Source: Asaia bogorensis_B (GTDB lineage Bacteria > Pseudomonadota > Alphaproteobacteria > Acetobacterales > Acetobacteraceae). From it: a stretch of DNA of 64,000 bases. The notes beneath the pieces are model-generated. The model had not been told where the DNA came from, searched no databases, and saw only the letters and a list, made by a program, of their open reading frames with translations. Position numbers and translations under genes: made by a program. Below, one piece after another: positions 7,945 through 16,062 of this stretch. The DNA is taken from assembly GCF_900465315.1 (NCBI RefSeq), contig NZ_UBIX01000013.1. One strand, 5' to 3'. Every line of letters begins with the position of its first letter. Position 1 is the stretch's first letter.

Positions 7945-9138
7945 TTGTTACAGTTGCCGATTTCGAGACACCGCGAGGGTCTGACATTGCGCGCCGATGG
8001 TGCCGCTTTTCTCGCCCTGGCGCTCTTTTGCGGTCTCGTAGGTGGTTTCCTCGGGTTTATCTCCCAGAATGTCGGCCCAACCCATGCGCTGGGCCACGGA
8101 TTGCTGCTTGATCTTTTTGTCCTGATCCCGGCTTTTCTGGGCGGTATGGGGCGATTGATCCTGCCGGGTGAACTGACATCCCTTCCATCCCTGATGGTCC
8201 GTTTTGACCGCGTGGCTCTCGTCGCCCTGTTCCTCGGGGCGCTTTGCGCGCTTTGGGGTGCCTCACGGCCTGGCCTGTTTGCCGTCTCGATGGGGCTTTG
8301 GTCGGTTGGTGTTGTGTTGCTGGCGCTGTCGACAATCGTCAAATCTCTCGAATGTCGCGTTGTACGCTTTCGTGACCTGTCGCCCTTCACCTGGTCACAG
8401 CTTCTGGCGTCACTTGGCCTGGTCGTCATCGTCCCTGTCGTGCTGGCTGGCCTGAGCCATGACCTTGTGGCAGGTGGGGATGCGCAGATCGTCGCTGGCG
8501 TATGGCTTGGTCGTATCCAGGTTCCCGTACTGGCCCTTGTCATGCAACTCGCCCTCGGGGCGATTGCAAACCTCGTTTCCTTCCATTCAACCCGTGCCAA
8601 GATCGTTCTGCCACTGCTTATGGCGGTACCGACGCTGGGTGTATCGGTGGTCTGGGCGCATGGAGTTATCGTGCCGGGGCTTTCCGAGGCGTGGCTTCTG
8701 GGGGCAGGCGTTGCCCTCCCTTGTTTCGGGATTATGGGGCTGATCTGCGCCTCTTTGTGGCGTCGCAGTTTCACCATGACCTATGCGCTCTCTTGGAGCT
8801 TTCCGGCGCTGCTCCTGCTTTCTGCGGGCTGGGTGCTCTATCTCTTTCCTGCGCGTCCAGAGGCCTTTCATTCCGCCATGCTTTTCGGCGCGGTTTTTGC
8901 GCTGTTGGGCTGCTATTATCGCTGGCAGGCCCAGCTGGGCGATATGGCTGCACCGCTTTGGCTCGGTCGGCTTCATCTTGTTTCGATGGGTATAGCGGTG
9001 CTGGCCATGATTCCGTTTCTGCCCATGCTGCGTCATATTGGCGAGGCCGGTATGATGGTCTCACTCTGCTGCGTCGCCTGTCTGGGCGTCAGGCTGATCA
9101 TGCCATTGCGTGAGCCCGTGAAAGTCGACCTTTCATGA
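7945..9138 (+). CDS. Degenerate cytochrome c oxidase subunit I-like membrane protein
   Basis: This 397-residue protein has about twelve hydrophobic segments that follow the order of haem-copper oxidase subunit I with shortened loops. Segment II, HGLLLDLFVLIPAFLGG, matches the COX1 low-spin haem segment with His51 at the ligand position. RDLSPFTWS matches the segment V entry. The active-site helix reads GVWLGRIQVP: the CuB His is Arg190, the cross-linked Tyr is Pro194. VWAHG keeps the first (His239) and loses the second (Gly240) of the paired CuB histidines. The HFH motif is AFH: the high-spin haem ligand is Ala307, while the low-spin ligand His309 remains, six residues before GAVFA as in COX1. 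It starts at TTG after AAGGAA and overlaps ctaB by 4 bp. No subunit II or III gene is present here. Terminal oxidase activity is not expected; binding of one low-spin haem is possible. Confidence 0.75.
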   Translation: MLQLPISRHREGLTLRADGAAFLALALFCGLVGGFLGFISQNVGPTHALGHGLLLDLFVLIPAFLGGMGRLILPGELTSLPSLMVRFDRVALVALFLGALCALWGASRPGLFAVSMGLWSVGVVLLALSTIVKSLECRVVRFRDLSPFTWSQLLASLGLVVIVPVVLAGLSHDLVAGGDAQIVAGVWLGRIQVPVLALVMQLALGAIANLVSFHSTRAKIVLPLLMAVPTLGVSVVWAHGVIVPGLSEAWLLGAGVALPCFGIMGLICASLWRRSFTMTYALSWSFPALLLLSAGWVLYLFPARPEAFHSAMLFGAVFALLGCYYRWQAQLGDMAAPLWLGRLHLVSMGIAVLAMIPFLPMLRHIGEAGMMVSLCCVACLGVRLIMPLREPVKVDLS

Positions 9139-10076
9139 GCACCTCACAATCATTGCCGCATGTCGAGCCGGGGTTCGATCGCCTTCAAGGGGCGACGCTC
9201 AAGGACTGGCTGGCGCTGCTGAAGCCGCGTGTCATCTCGCTGGTTGTGTTCACGGGTGTGGCCGGTATGGCCGTGGCACCGACATGGCCTTCGGTTCCGC
9301 TCGGTCTGATCGACATGATTTGCATATGCGTCGGGGCAGGGGCGGCCGGTGCCATCAATATGTGGTACGACCGCGATATTGACGCGATCATGAAGCGGAC
9401 TTCGGTGAGGCCCATTCCGGACTCCCGTATGGATGCCGATGGCGCCCTTATCTATGGCGTTGTGCTGTCGCTGGCGTCAGTGGCTCTGCTGTGGCTGGCG
9501 AGCAATGCTCTCGCTGCGGGTATTCTGGCGTTCTCGATTTTCTTCTATGCCGTGATCTACACCATGTGGCTCAAGCGGAGCACACCGCAGAATATCGTGA
9601 TTGGCGGAGCAGCCGGAGCCTTTCCACCCATGATCGGCTGGGCTGCGGCTACAGGCTCCATGAGCGTATTGCCGGTGGTGATGTTTGCCATCGTGTTCCT
9701 GTGGACGCCGCCCCATTTCTGGTCGCTCTCGCTTTACGCCTGCAAGGATTACACCAAGGCTGGCATCCCGATGCTGCCCGTGGTGAAGGGGGCTCGTCAT
9801 ACGCGCTGGAATGTCTTCATCTACACGCTGATCCTGCTGGCTGTGTCTCTGGTGCCGTCCTTTCTGCATCTTTGCGGATTGATCTACACGGTGAGCGCCA
9901 CGGTTCTCGGGCTGGGCTTTGTGGGATTTGCCTTGCGTGTTCTGCTCGACAAACAGGACGAGACAGGGGTGAGCCTGACGGCTGACAAGCCTGCCCGCCA
10001 CGCGTTCCGGTATTCGCTGGCGTATCTGTTTCTCCTGTTTTCAGCCCTGCTGATCGATCGGGTATTGTTTCCATGA
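9135..10076 (+). CDS. ctaB: Protoheme IX farnesyltransferase (heme O synthase)
   Basis: This 313-residue UbiA-type prenyltransferase converts protohaem to haem O by adding a farnesyl group. It has about nine membrane helices. The first aspartate-rich motif is INMWYDRDIDAIMKR, and the family loops LKRSTPQNIVIGGAAGA and LWTPPHFWSL are intact. Haem O is needed by bo3-type ubiquinol oxidases, which acetic acid bacteria use, so this gene can be essential even if the neighbouring oxidase subunit is a relic. Its ATG overlaps the upstream stop by 4 bp and its own stop overlaps the next small gene by 4 bp, so all three are translationally coupled. Confidence 0.95.
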   Translation: MSTSQSLPHVEPGFDRLQGATLKDWLALLKPRVISLVVFTGVAGMAVAPTWPSVPLGLIDMICICVGAGAAGAINMWYDRDIDAIMKRTSVRPIPDSRMDADGALIYGVVLSLASVALLWLASNALAAGILAFSIFFYAVIYTMWLKRSTPQNIVIGGAAGAFPPMIGWAAATGSMSVLPVVMFAIVFLWTPPHFWSLSLYACKDYTKAGIPMLPVVKGARHTRWNVFIYTLILLAVSLVPSFLHLCGLIYTVSATVLGLGFVGFALRVLLDKQDETGVSLTADKPARHAFRYSLAYLFLLFSALLIDRVLFP

Positions 10077-10183
10077 TGAAAAACGAACTCGCCGTGCGCC
10101 GTCAGGGGCGGATCATGGGCCTGCTGGGTGGTCTGTCACTGGTCATGATCTCTCTTTTCGCCCTGACCTATCTGCGTCTCTGA
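10073..10183 (+). CDS. CoxF-like 36-residue membrane microprotein
   Basis: A 36-residue frame starts at ATG 10073 (or ATG 10076), overlapping the ctaB stop by 4 bp. It has a basic N-terminal stretch (RRQGR) followed by one hydrophobic helix, LLGGLSLVMISLFALTYL. In alphaproteobacterial cox operons a protein of just this type (CoxF, a small oxidase assembly-related protein) sits between ctaB and ctaG. The size, charge pattern, overlap and position all fit, but the sequence is too short for certainty. No ctaG follows. Confidence 0.6.
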   Translation: MMKNELAVRRQGRIMGLLGGLSLVMISLFALTYLRL

Positions 10184-10922
10184 GACCCACGGGAGCTTTC
10201 CCAACTGCGGCCCGATCCCGCGTCAGAGAGGCATGAGAGATCCGCTACCCAGGTTGCAAGCCTGTAGTGCTGCCTCTGGGCAACAATGAAGACAGGGCTG
10301 CAGAAACGCCTTTGATGCCGGTGCCTCTCTCTCTGCCGGACAGGTTTACAGGGCCGGGGCTAGCCTCATTTTGATTGGCCGTTGCCACCTCTCCGATCAA
10401 GACAATGCGCGGCTTTTCAGAAGCGTCTGAGACAGCGCGGGCAGCGCTGCGAGGCAGAAGCTGCCGCAAATCAATACGCACAGGCAGACGAGCAAGGTAA
10501 GGGCCGGTGTAGCCGTAATGGTGAGTGCAGCCTTACGTCCCGATAACGATTAGCTGATACGACCTACGACGATCTGGCATCCGAAAAGAACGGCTACCCT
10601 ATGGGAAGATGTGTACAATGGCCATCGGGTCGGGATGCCCCACACGGATCAGTGGGGATCATATAACCGGTACGGATCAGTGTTGATGCCCCGACAATCC
10701 GCCCAATGGGGGTCCCCCGCCTCAAAGGGCTGGTTTAGGCCCGTCAATGGCGGGACGGAAGCACTCGACCATTCAGAGCGCGTGCCATCCGAAGAAGACA
10801 CCATCGGTGACTGCCCCATACATGAAAGCCGGAGGCGGTGGGAGGCGGCTAGAAGCTACCTACCCTCCCGCGTCAGCAATCACCCGGCTTGGCCCGGCAC
10901 AAACGCAGCCTTGGCCGCCGTT
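10184..10922. other. Gene-poor stretch of about 740 bp
   Basis: No frame in this stretch resembles a known protein. The antisense frame over 10397-10549 encodes about 49 codons with a hydrophobic run (LLVCLCVLICGSF) but has no ATG or GTG start and an in-frame stop just upstream, so it may be a decayed membrane-gene remnant. The short repeat ACGGATCAG occurs at 10643-10651 and 10672-10680. In the usual alphaproteobacterial cox order ctaG and coxC would stand here; I see neither. Confidence 0.5.
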
Positions 10923-11828
10923 TCAGCCAACCTGCTGAATGGCGGAAAGCACCCAGTTGCCGCGTCCATCGGCACGCACGAAGGTCCAGAGTTCTGTCAC
11001 CACCTGACGCTCGGTTTTGCTGCCATCAATGACGTTGCCGAGCTGATCGGTCGTAACGTCATAGAGCGAATACTGCATGGCAACGGTGGCATAGGTCAGG
11101 TTGCCCTCACGCCATGCTTCCGAGAGATCGCCACGCATGAATTGCACGTCCGAGACGATATTGCGTGCACCACGGCTGGCATAATCGGCCAGCTGTTCGT
11201 TGAAATACGACACCATCTCCGGAGTGGCCATGCTGGAAAGCGCCCGCATGTTCTGGGCACTCCAGGCAGCCTGGATGTCGAGCAGGAGGCGCTGGAAGTT
11301 CTGGTAATCGTTGTTGTTCAGTGTCACGGCCGGCGCCCCGGCACCACCGGAAAAGCCGGGGCTCTGAGGGGCACTGGCGCCACCCTGGCGACGATTGCCA
11401 AGCCAGCGCAGCACCATCACGATAATGAAACCGAACAGCGCAATCTGGAACAGCAGGCCGAGGAAGGAGAGCCCCCCGCCGATACCACCAAGAAAACCAT
11501 GGCCAGACAGCATGCCGAACAGGCCGGCACCCAGCAGGCCACCCACAAAGCCGGTCATGAAGGGGCGGCGCTGTGCAAAGCCGTAAGGCTGGACCATCGG
11601 GCGCTGCATCGGGTTGCTATAGCCCGGGGACGGGGATGAAGGGGCATAGCTGCGCTCCATGGGCCGGGCCTGATAAGGCGCGGTCTGGGTCATGGGCGGG
11701 GGAGAATAGGTGCGGCTTCCCCGGCTTCCCATGGAGCGACCGCCACCGGGGCGCGCATCGGCCGGGGCGGCCAGAAGCGGGGCGAGGGCAAGAAGCAGAA
11801 GAGAGGCGCGGAACAGGCGGCGTGACAT
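10923..11828 (-). CDS. Exported Tim44-like domain protein
   Basis: This 301-residue protein begins with a clear signal peptide (hydrophobic core LLLLALAPLLAAP). A Ser/Pro/Tyr-rich linker and a Gly-rich hydrophobic segment around residues 88-140 (GFVGGLLGAGLFG and the helix IALFGFIIVMVLRWL) come next. The C-terminal third is a Tim44/MBA1-like domain, a nuclear transport factor 2-type fold. Bacterial members of this type are membrane-anchored with unknown function. The start has GGAGTT just upstream. It is 9 bp after pmbA on the same strand, so it ends the M16 peptidase - pmbA - Tim44 unit. A second Tim44-domain gene lies at 38814. Confidence 0.8.
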   Translation of the reverse strand: MSRRLFRASLLLLALAPLLAAPADARPGGGRSMGSRGSRTYSPPPMTQTAPYQARPMERSYAPSSPSPGYSNPMQRPMVQPYGFAQRRPFMTGFVGGLLGAGLFGMLSGHGFLGGIGGGLSFLGLLFQIALFGFIIVMVLRWLGNRRQGGASAPQSPGFSGGAGAPAVTLNNNDYQNFQRLLLDIQAAWSAQNMRALSSMATPEMVSYFNEQLADYASRGARNIVSDVQFMRGDLSEAWREGNLTYATVAMQYSLYDVTTDQLGNVIDGSKTERQVVTELWTFVRADGRGNWVLSAIQQVG

Positions 11829-11837
11829 GGGAACTCC

Positions 11838-13181
11838 TTACTGGCTTCCGGCAACGCTCATGGCGTCGATCCTTAGTGTCGGGGCATCGACACCGTGGCG
11901 GAAGACGAGATCGTCGGCGGCACGCAGGGCCGCGAACATCTCGATGAGATTACCTGCAATGGTCAACTCGGCGACAGGTTCCGCAAGCTGACCGTTACGA
12001 ATCATGAAACCTGATGCACCACGGCTGTAATCGCCTGTCAGGCCGTTGATGGAAGAACCCATCATCTCGGTTACATAGATGCCCTCGACAATGTCCTCCA
12101 TCAGCGCAGCGCGTGATCCCGTACCGCCTGTCAGGTAAAAATTACCGACTGCCGGAGAGGGGGGACCCCCTACGCCACGCGAGGCGCGACCGTTATTGAC
12201 CAGACCAAGCTGACGCGACGAGCGACCATCCAGAATCCAGTCCGTAAGCACACCGTTTTCAACGAAGGCGAGAGGGCTGGGCAGCAGGCCCTCGGCATCG
12301 AAAGGCTTGGAACGCAGGCCGCGCGGACGCGTCGGGTCATCGATGACACTAAGGGCTTCCGGCAGGATGCGCTTGCCCTTGTGGCCAGACAGAAACGAGG
12401 TCCCACGAGCAATGGCAGAGCCATTGATCGCACCCGCCAGATGGCCGAGCAGGCTGGACGAGACACGTGGGTCGAACACCACCGGGAAGGATCCGGTGCG
12501 CGGCTTGACCGGGTTCATGCGTGCGAGGGCTCGTTCAGCCGCCTCGCGTCCGAGCAGCGCAGGGCTATCCAGATCGGTCAGATGGCGCGTGCTATGTCCG
12601 GCATAGTCACGCTGCATGCTCGGCCCGTCACCGGCTAGCACGCTGATGCCGTTGCTATGGCTGGTCTGGGCATAAGCGCCGCTGAAACCGCTGCTTTCAG
12701 CCAGGGTGATCTCGACGCGGCTATAGCCCGCAGAGGCGCCATTGCTATTGGTGATCCCCTTGATACCGAGGGCGATTTCCTCGGCCTCGCGCGCCCGGGC
12801 CAGCAAGGCATCAAGGCTCGGGGCTTCGGTCGGATCGACCATATCGAGCGCCGCAATATCGTACACGCCCTGCCGGTCGGGATCGACCGTACCGGCCCAT
12901 GCATCCTCCGGCACCACATGCGCCATGGCAACGGCCTGCTGGGCAAGCGTCTCAAAGCGGCTCGGGTCGAGTGCCGTGGCCGAAACACTGGCCGCGCGCT
13001 TGCCAACGAACACCCGCAAGCCAAGCGCGAGGGTTTCGGAGTGCTCCAGCCCTTCCGGTACGCCCTGACGGCACATGGCCGAAACCGAACGCGAGGCCAC
13101 CATGAGCGCATCGGCCCGATCGGCTCCGGCGCGCTTTGCGGCGTCGATCAGGTCTGAAAGACGCTCCTGGTCCTTGCTCAT
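11838..13181 (-). CDS. pmbA: TldD/PmbA family metalloprotease subunit
   Basis: This 447-residue protein is PmbA (TldE), the partner of the TldD protease that in E. coli takes part in microcin B17 maturation and CcdA degradation. Typical features are the N-terminal SDLIDAAKRAGADRAD, the central VVFDPRVSSSLLGHL and the C-terminal NGLTGDYSRGASGFMIRNG. PmbA-type subunits lack the full zinc site of TldD, and I see no HExxxH motif here. The ATG overlaps the stop of the upstream M16 peptidase gene by 4 bp, which indicates translational coupling. No tldD lies in this window. Confidence 0.88.
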   Translation of the reverse strand: MSKDQERLSDLIDAAKRAGADRADALMVASRSVSAMCRQGVPEGLEHSETLALGLRVFVGKRAASVSATALDPSRFETLAQQAVAMAHVVPEDAWAGTVDPDRQGVYDIAALDMVDPTEAPSLDALLARAREAEEIALGIKGITNSNGASAGYSRVEITLAESSGFSGAYAQTSHSNGISVLAGDGPSMQRDYAGHSTRHLTDLDSPALLGREAAERALARMNPVKPRTGSFPVVFDPRVSSSLLGHLAGAINGSAIARGTSFLSGHKGKRILPEALSVIDDPTRPRGLRSKPFDAEGLLPSPLAFVENGVLTDWILDGRSSRQLGLVNNGRASRGVGGPPSPAVGNFYLTGGTGSRAALMEDIVEGIYVTEMMGSSINGLTGDYSRGASGFMIRNGQLAEPVAELTIAGNLIEMFAALRAADDLVFRHGVDAPTLRIDAMSVAGSQ

Positions 13182-14443
13182 GCAACAAGCCTTTGGCTGA
13201 TGGCTTCAAATGACGGAATGGCCCCAACCGGGCCAATGGTTGCGAGCGTGGGGCGGGCACGAAACAGTGTCTCGGCGGCGCGGATCATGGCCCCTTCATC
13301 CACAGCATCGATTTTTGCCACGGTCTCGCTCGTGTTGATAATCCGCCCGAAAAGCTGCATCTGGCGGGCAATCTGCTCACAGCGGCTGCCCGTGCTTTCC
13401 AGCGACATCAGAAGCGAGGATTTGACCTGTGCACGAGCACGCGCAATCTCCTCCGGGCTGATGCCATCGCCGATACGGCGCAACTCGTCCAGGAGGACCG
13501 GCACAAGCTCCGCTGCCTCCTGCTCGCCCGTTCCGGCATAGATGCCGAAAAGCCCGCTATCGAGGAAGGGCAGGGCGAAGGAATAAACCGAGTAGACAAG
13601 GCCGCGCTTTTCGCGGATTTCCTGGAACAGACGCGAGGACATGCCCCCGCCAAGGACGGTCGAGAGCAGCATGGTCGCATGATAGGCCGGGTCATTATAG
13701 CTGACCGAGGGAAAGCCCAGCACGATATGCGCCTGATCGAGCTCGCGCTTCTCGCGATGCTCGCCACCGAGATAGGTGCACCCCTCACGTGAGGGCGGCT
13801 GATGGTCGGGCAGATCGCGAAAATGCTCCTGCACCATCTCCAGCACGGCATCATGCTGCAAATTGCCGGCTGCGGCGATGACCATGTTACGCGTGGTATA
13901 ATGCGTCTGCATGTAGCGCATCATGGTCTCGCGCGTCATCGAGGCAATGAGCCCCTCGGTGCCCAGGGTCGGACGCCCCATAGGCTGATCGCGGAAAGCC
14001 GTTTCCTGAAAATGGTCGAAAATGATGTCGTCAGGCGTATCGTTCGCCTGACCGATTTCCTGTAGGATCACACCGCGCTCGCGCTCGACTTCCTGATCGA
14101 GAAACGTGCTGTGGGTAAGGATATCACCAATGATGTCGATACCGAGCGGGAGGTCTTCCTTCAGAAGCTTGACGTAATAGGCCGTCTGCTCGCGGGCCGT
14201 GTAGGCGTTGATATGCCCCCCCACATTCTCGATCTCTTCGGCAATACGTGCGGCGCTACGGCGCTGCGTGCCCTTGAAGGCCATATGCTCCAGAAAATGC
14301 GAGACACCGTTTTCCTCTGCGCTTTCGTTGCGCGTGCCGGTGGCAACATAGGCCCCGAAGGAAACGGTTTCGACGCGCTCCATCCTTTCGGTTACGACAG
14401 TGAGGCCATTGGGAAGGGTGGTGACGGTAATCGGATCGGTCAT
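13178..14443 (-). CDS. M16 family zinc peptidase (processing-peptidase-like)
   Basis: This 421-residue protein is a pitrilysin-family M16B peptidase related to the mitochondrial processing peptidase beta subunit. The inverted zinc motif HFLEH (within GVSHFLEHMAFKGT) and the downstream glutamate in the ERERGVILQEI region are intact, so it should be catalytically active. The second half has the usual non-catalytic M16 repeat with GGGMSSRLFQEIREKRGL. The ATG at 14443 fits the conserved TLPNGLTVVTE start; a TTG further upstream is less likely. No signal peptide is seen. It leads the operon with pmbA and the Tim44-like gene. Confidence 0.9.
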   Translation of the reverse strand: MTDPITVTTLPNGLTVVTERMERVETVSFGAYVATGTRNESAEENGVSHFLEHMAFKGTQRRSAARIAEEIENVGGHINAYTAREQTAYYVKLLKEDLPLGIDIIGDILTHSTFLDQEVERERGVILQEIGQANDTPDDIIFDHFQETAFRDQPMGRPTLGTEGLIASMTRETMMRYMQTHYTTRNMVIAAAGNLQHDAVLEMVQEHFRDLPDHQPPSREGCTYLGGEHREKRELDQAHIVLGFPSVSYNDPAYHATMLLSTVLGGGMSSRLFQEIREKRGLVYSVYSFALPFLDSGLFGIYAGTGEQEAAELVPVLLDELRRIGDGISPEEIARARAQVKSSLLMSLESTGSRCEQIARQMQLFGRIINTSETVAKIDAVDEGAMIRAAETLFRARPTLATIGPVGAIPSFEAISQRLVA

Positions 14444-14571
14444 CGAGTGGTGATGGTCCTGAAATCGAAGGAAGACGGGGTCTGTGAAAGGAGATGGCGT
14501 CGCGGGGGGCAAAATCCTAGCCCCCCGCGTTGGATGATCGTGCCAGGGCGCGTCTGATGCCAGCCCGGATG

Positions 14572-15978
14572 TCAGGCCGCGTGAATATGACCGGCCAGAT
14601 GACGCCTTACGGCATCCTCAACGAGGTTGAGTTCATTGGGCTGCGTCTCGTAACGCTCTTCACGGGCAAACAGATCAGCCAGGTGCGGCGGTAGCGCCGG
14701 GTCGATACCCGTGGCCTTGCGCACAGCATCGGGGAACTTGGCTGGATGGGCCGTGGCGGCCACGATCATCGGAATTCCCGGCTCCTGCTCCTGACGGCCA
14801 GCAGCCAGTCCGATCGCGCTGTGCGGGTCGGCCAGATAGAGCGAATTGTCCCACAGCGCCTTCATCTCGCCCAGCGTTGCCTCATCATCGAGCATGAGAG
14901 CGCCAAAACGCTCACGCGCACGGTTCCACACGGCAGGATCGACGCTCATGCGGCCTGTCTGGCGGAAACTCTGCATGGTTTCCCGGCAGGCAACCGGATC
15001 GCGATCAAGCAGTTCGAACAGCAGGCGCTCGAAATTGGATGAAATCTGGATATCCATCGAGGGCGACAGGCTTGGCTCAACGGCGCGCATGCTCATGTCG
15101 TTGCTGGTAAGGAAGCGGGTAAGAATGTCGTTGCGGTTCGAGCCAATGCACAGACGGCGGATTGGCAGCCCCATCTGGCTGGCCGCCCAGGCCGCGAGCA
15201 CATTGCCGAAATTGCCCGTCGGAACGGCAAATGAGACTTCACGATCAGGCGCACCCATCATGAGGGCAGCGCGCACGTAATACGGGATCTGTGCGGCAAT
15301 ACGTGCCCAGTTGATCGAGTTGACCGCGGAAAGGCCGATCTCATCGCGAAAGCCGGTATCGGCAAACATGGCCTTAACCAGATCCTGACAATCATCGAAT
15401 GTCCCCTCGACGGCGATGTTCAGGATGTTGTCATCGTGAACAGTCGTCATCTGGCGGCGCTGCACATCCGATGTGCGGCCCATTGGATGCAGGATCGCAA
15501 CCGAGAGATGCGGGCTGCCACGGAAAGCCTCGATGGCTGCAGAGCCGGTATCGCCCGACGTGGCGCCCACGATCGTCACGCGCTGGTTGCGCTCGGTCAG
15601 GACATGCTCGAAAAGCTGGCCAAGCAGCTGCATGGCCATGTCCTTGAAGGCGAGGGTGGGGCCGTGGAACAGCTCCATCGAGAACAGCCCGTTCTCGACC
15701 TCTACCAGTGGCGCGATGGCGGCATGTGAAAAACCGGCATAGGCCTTTGCGCAAAGCTTCTGCAACGTAGGCAAATCTATGCTGCCCTCGGCAAAGACCG
15801 AGAGGATCTTCGCGGCCAGATCAGGATAGGAGAGGCTGCGCATGGCGCGCCACTCATCTGCCGTGAAGCGGGGCCAGGTTTCCGGCATGTACAGCCCACC
15901 ATCCTCTGCCAGACCGGCGAGCAGAATGTCTGAAAAGGAGCGCGGGCGCGCATCGCCGCGGGTGGAACGGTACTGCAT
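14572..15978 (-). CDS. thrC: Threonine synthase
   Basis: This 468-residue PLP enzyme converts O-phosphohomoserine to threonine, the last step of threonine synthesis. The N-terminus MQYRSTRG is the family start. The PLP lysine is in GPTLAFKDMAMQLL, and the phosphate-binding glycine stretch follows in GATSGDTGSAAIEA. The C-terminal region VATAHPAKFPDAV is also typical. ATGs occur at 15990 and 15978. I prefer 15978 because AAGG lies 6 bases before it and the protein then starts at the conserved motif. Its stop is about 130 bp before the M16 peptidase gene. Confidence 0.93.
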   Translation of the reverse strand: MQYRSTRGDARPRSFSDILLAGLAEDGGLYMPETWPRFTADEWRAMRSLSYPDLAAKILSVFAEGSIDLPTLQKLCAKAYAGFSHAAIAPLVEVENGLFSMELFHGPTLAFKDMAMQLLGQLFEHVLTERNQRVTIVGATSGDTGSAAIEAFRGSPHLSVAILHPMGRTSDVQRRQMTTVHDDNILNIAVEGTFDDCQDLVKAMFADTGFRDEIGLSAVNSINWARIAAQIPYYVRAALMMGAPDREVSFAVPTGNFGNVLAAWAASQMGLPIRRLCIGSNRNDILTRFLTSNDMSMRAVEPSLSPSMDIQISSNFERLLFELLDRDPVACRETMQSFRQTGRMSVDPAVWNRARERFGALMLDDEATLGEMKALWDNSLYLADPHSAIGLAAGRQEQEPGIPMIVAATAHPAKFPDAVRKATGIDPALPPHLADLFAREERYETQPNELNLVEDAVRRHLAGHIHAA

Positions 15979-16062
15979 GATGGCCTTCATGATTGCTTGG
16001 CTGGAAAACCGGGGGCGAGAAAAAGACGAAAAAGAACAGAAGAAAAAGAAATGGCCCGTATT

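Noticed and set aside
7945..9138. NnrS family identity for the oxidase-like protein
   Set aside because: The length and twelve helices fit NnrS, but the WHAHEM-type motif of NnrS is missing, while COX1 segments II, V, VI and X align with exact spacing and the gene is next to ctaB.
10611..11639. A 342-codon plus-strand frame opposite the Tim44-like gene
   Set aside because: The minus strand has a signal peptide, membrane helix and known domain; the plus frame is His/Ala/Gly-rich noise.
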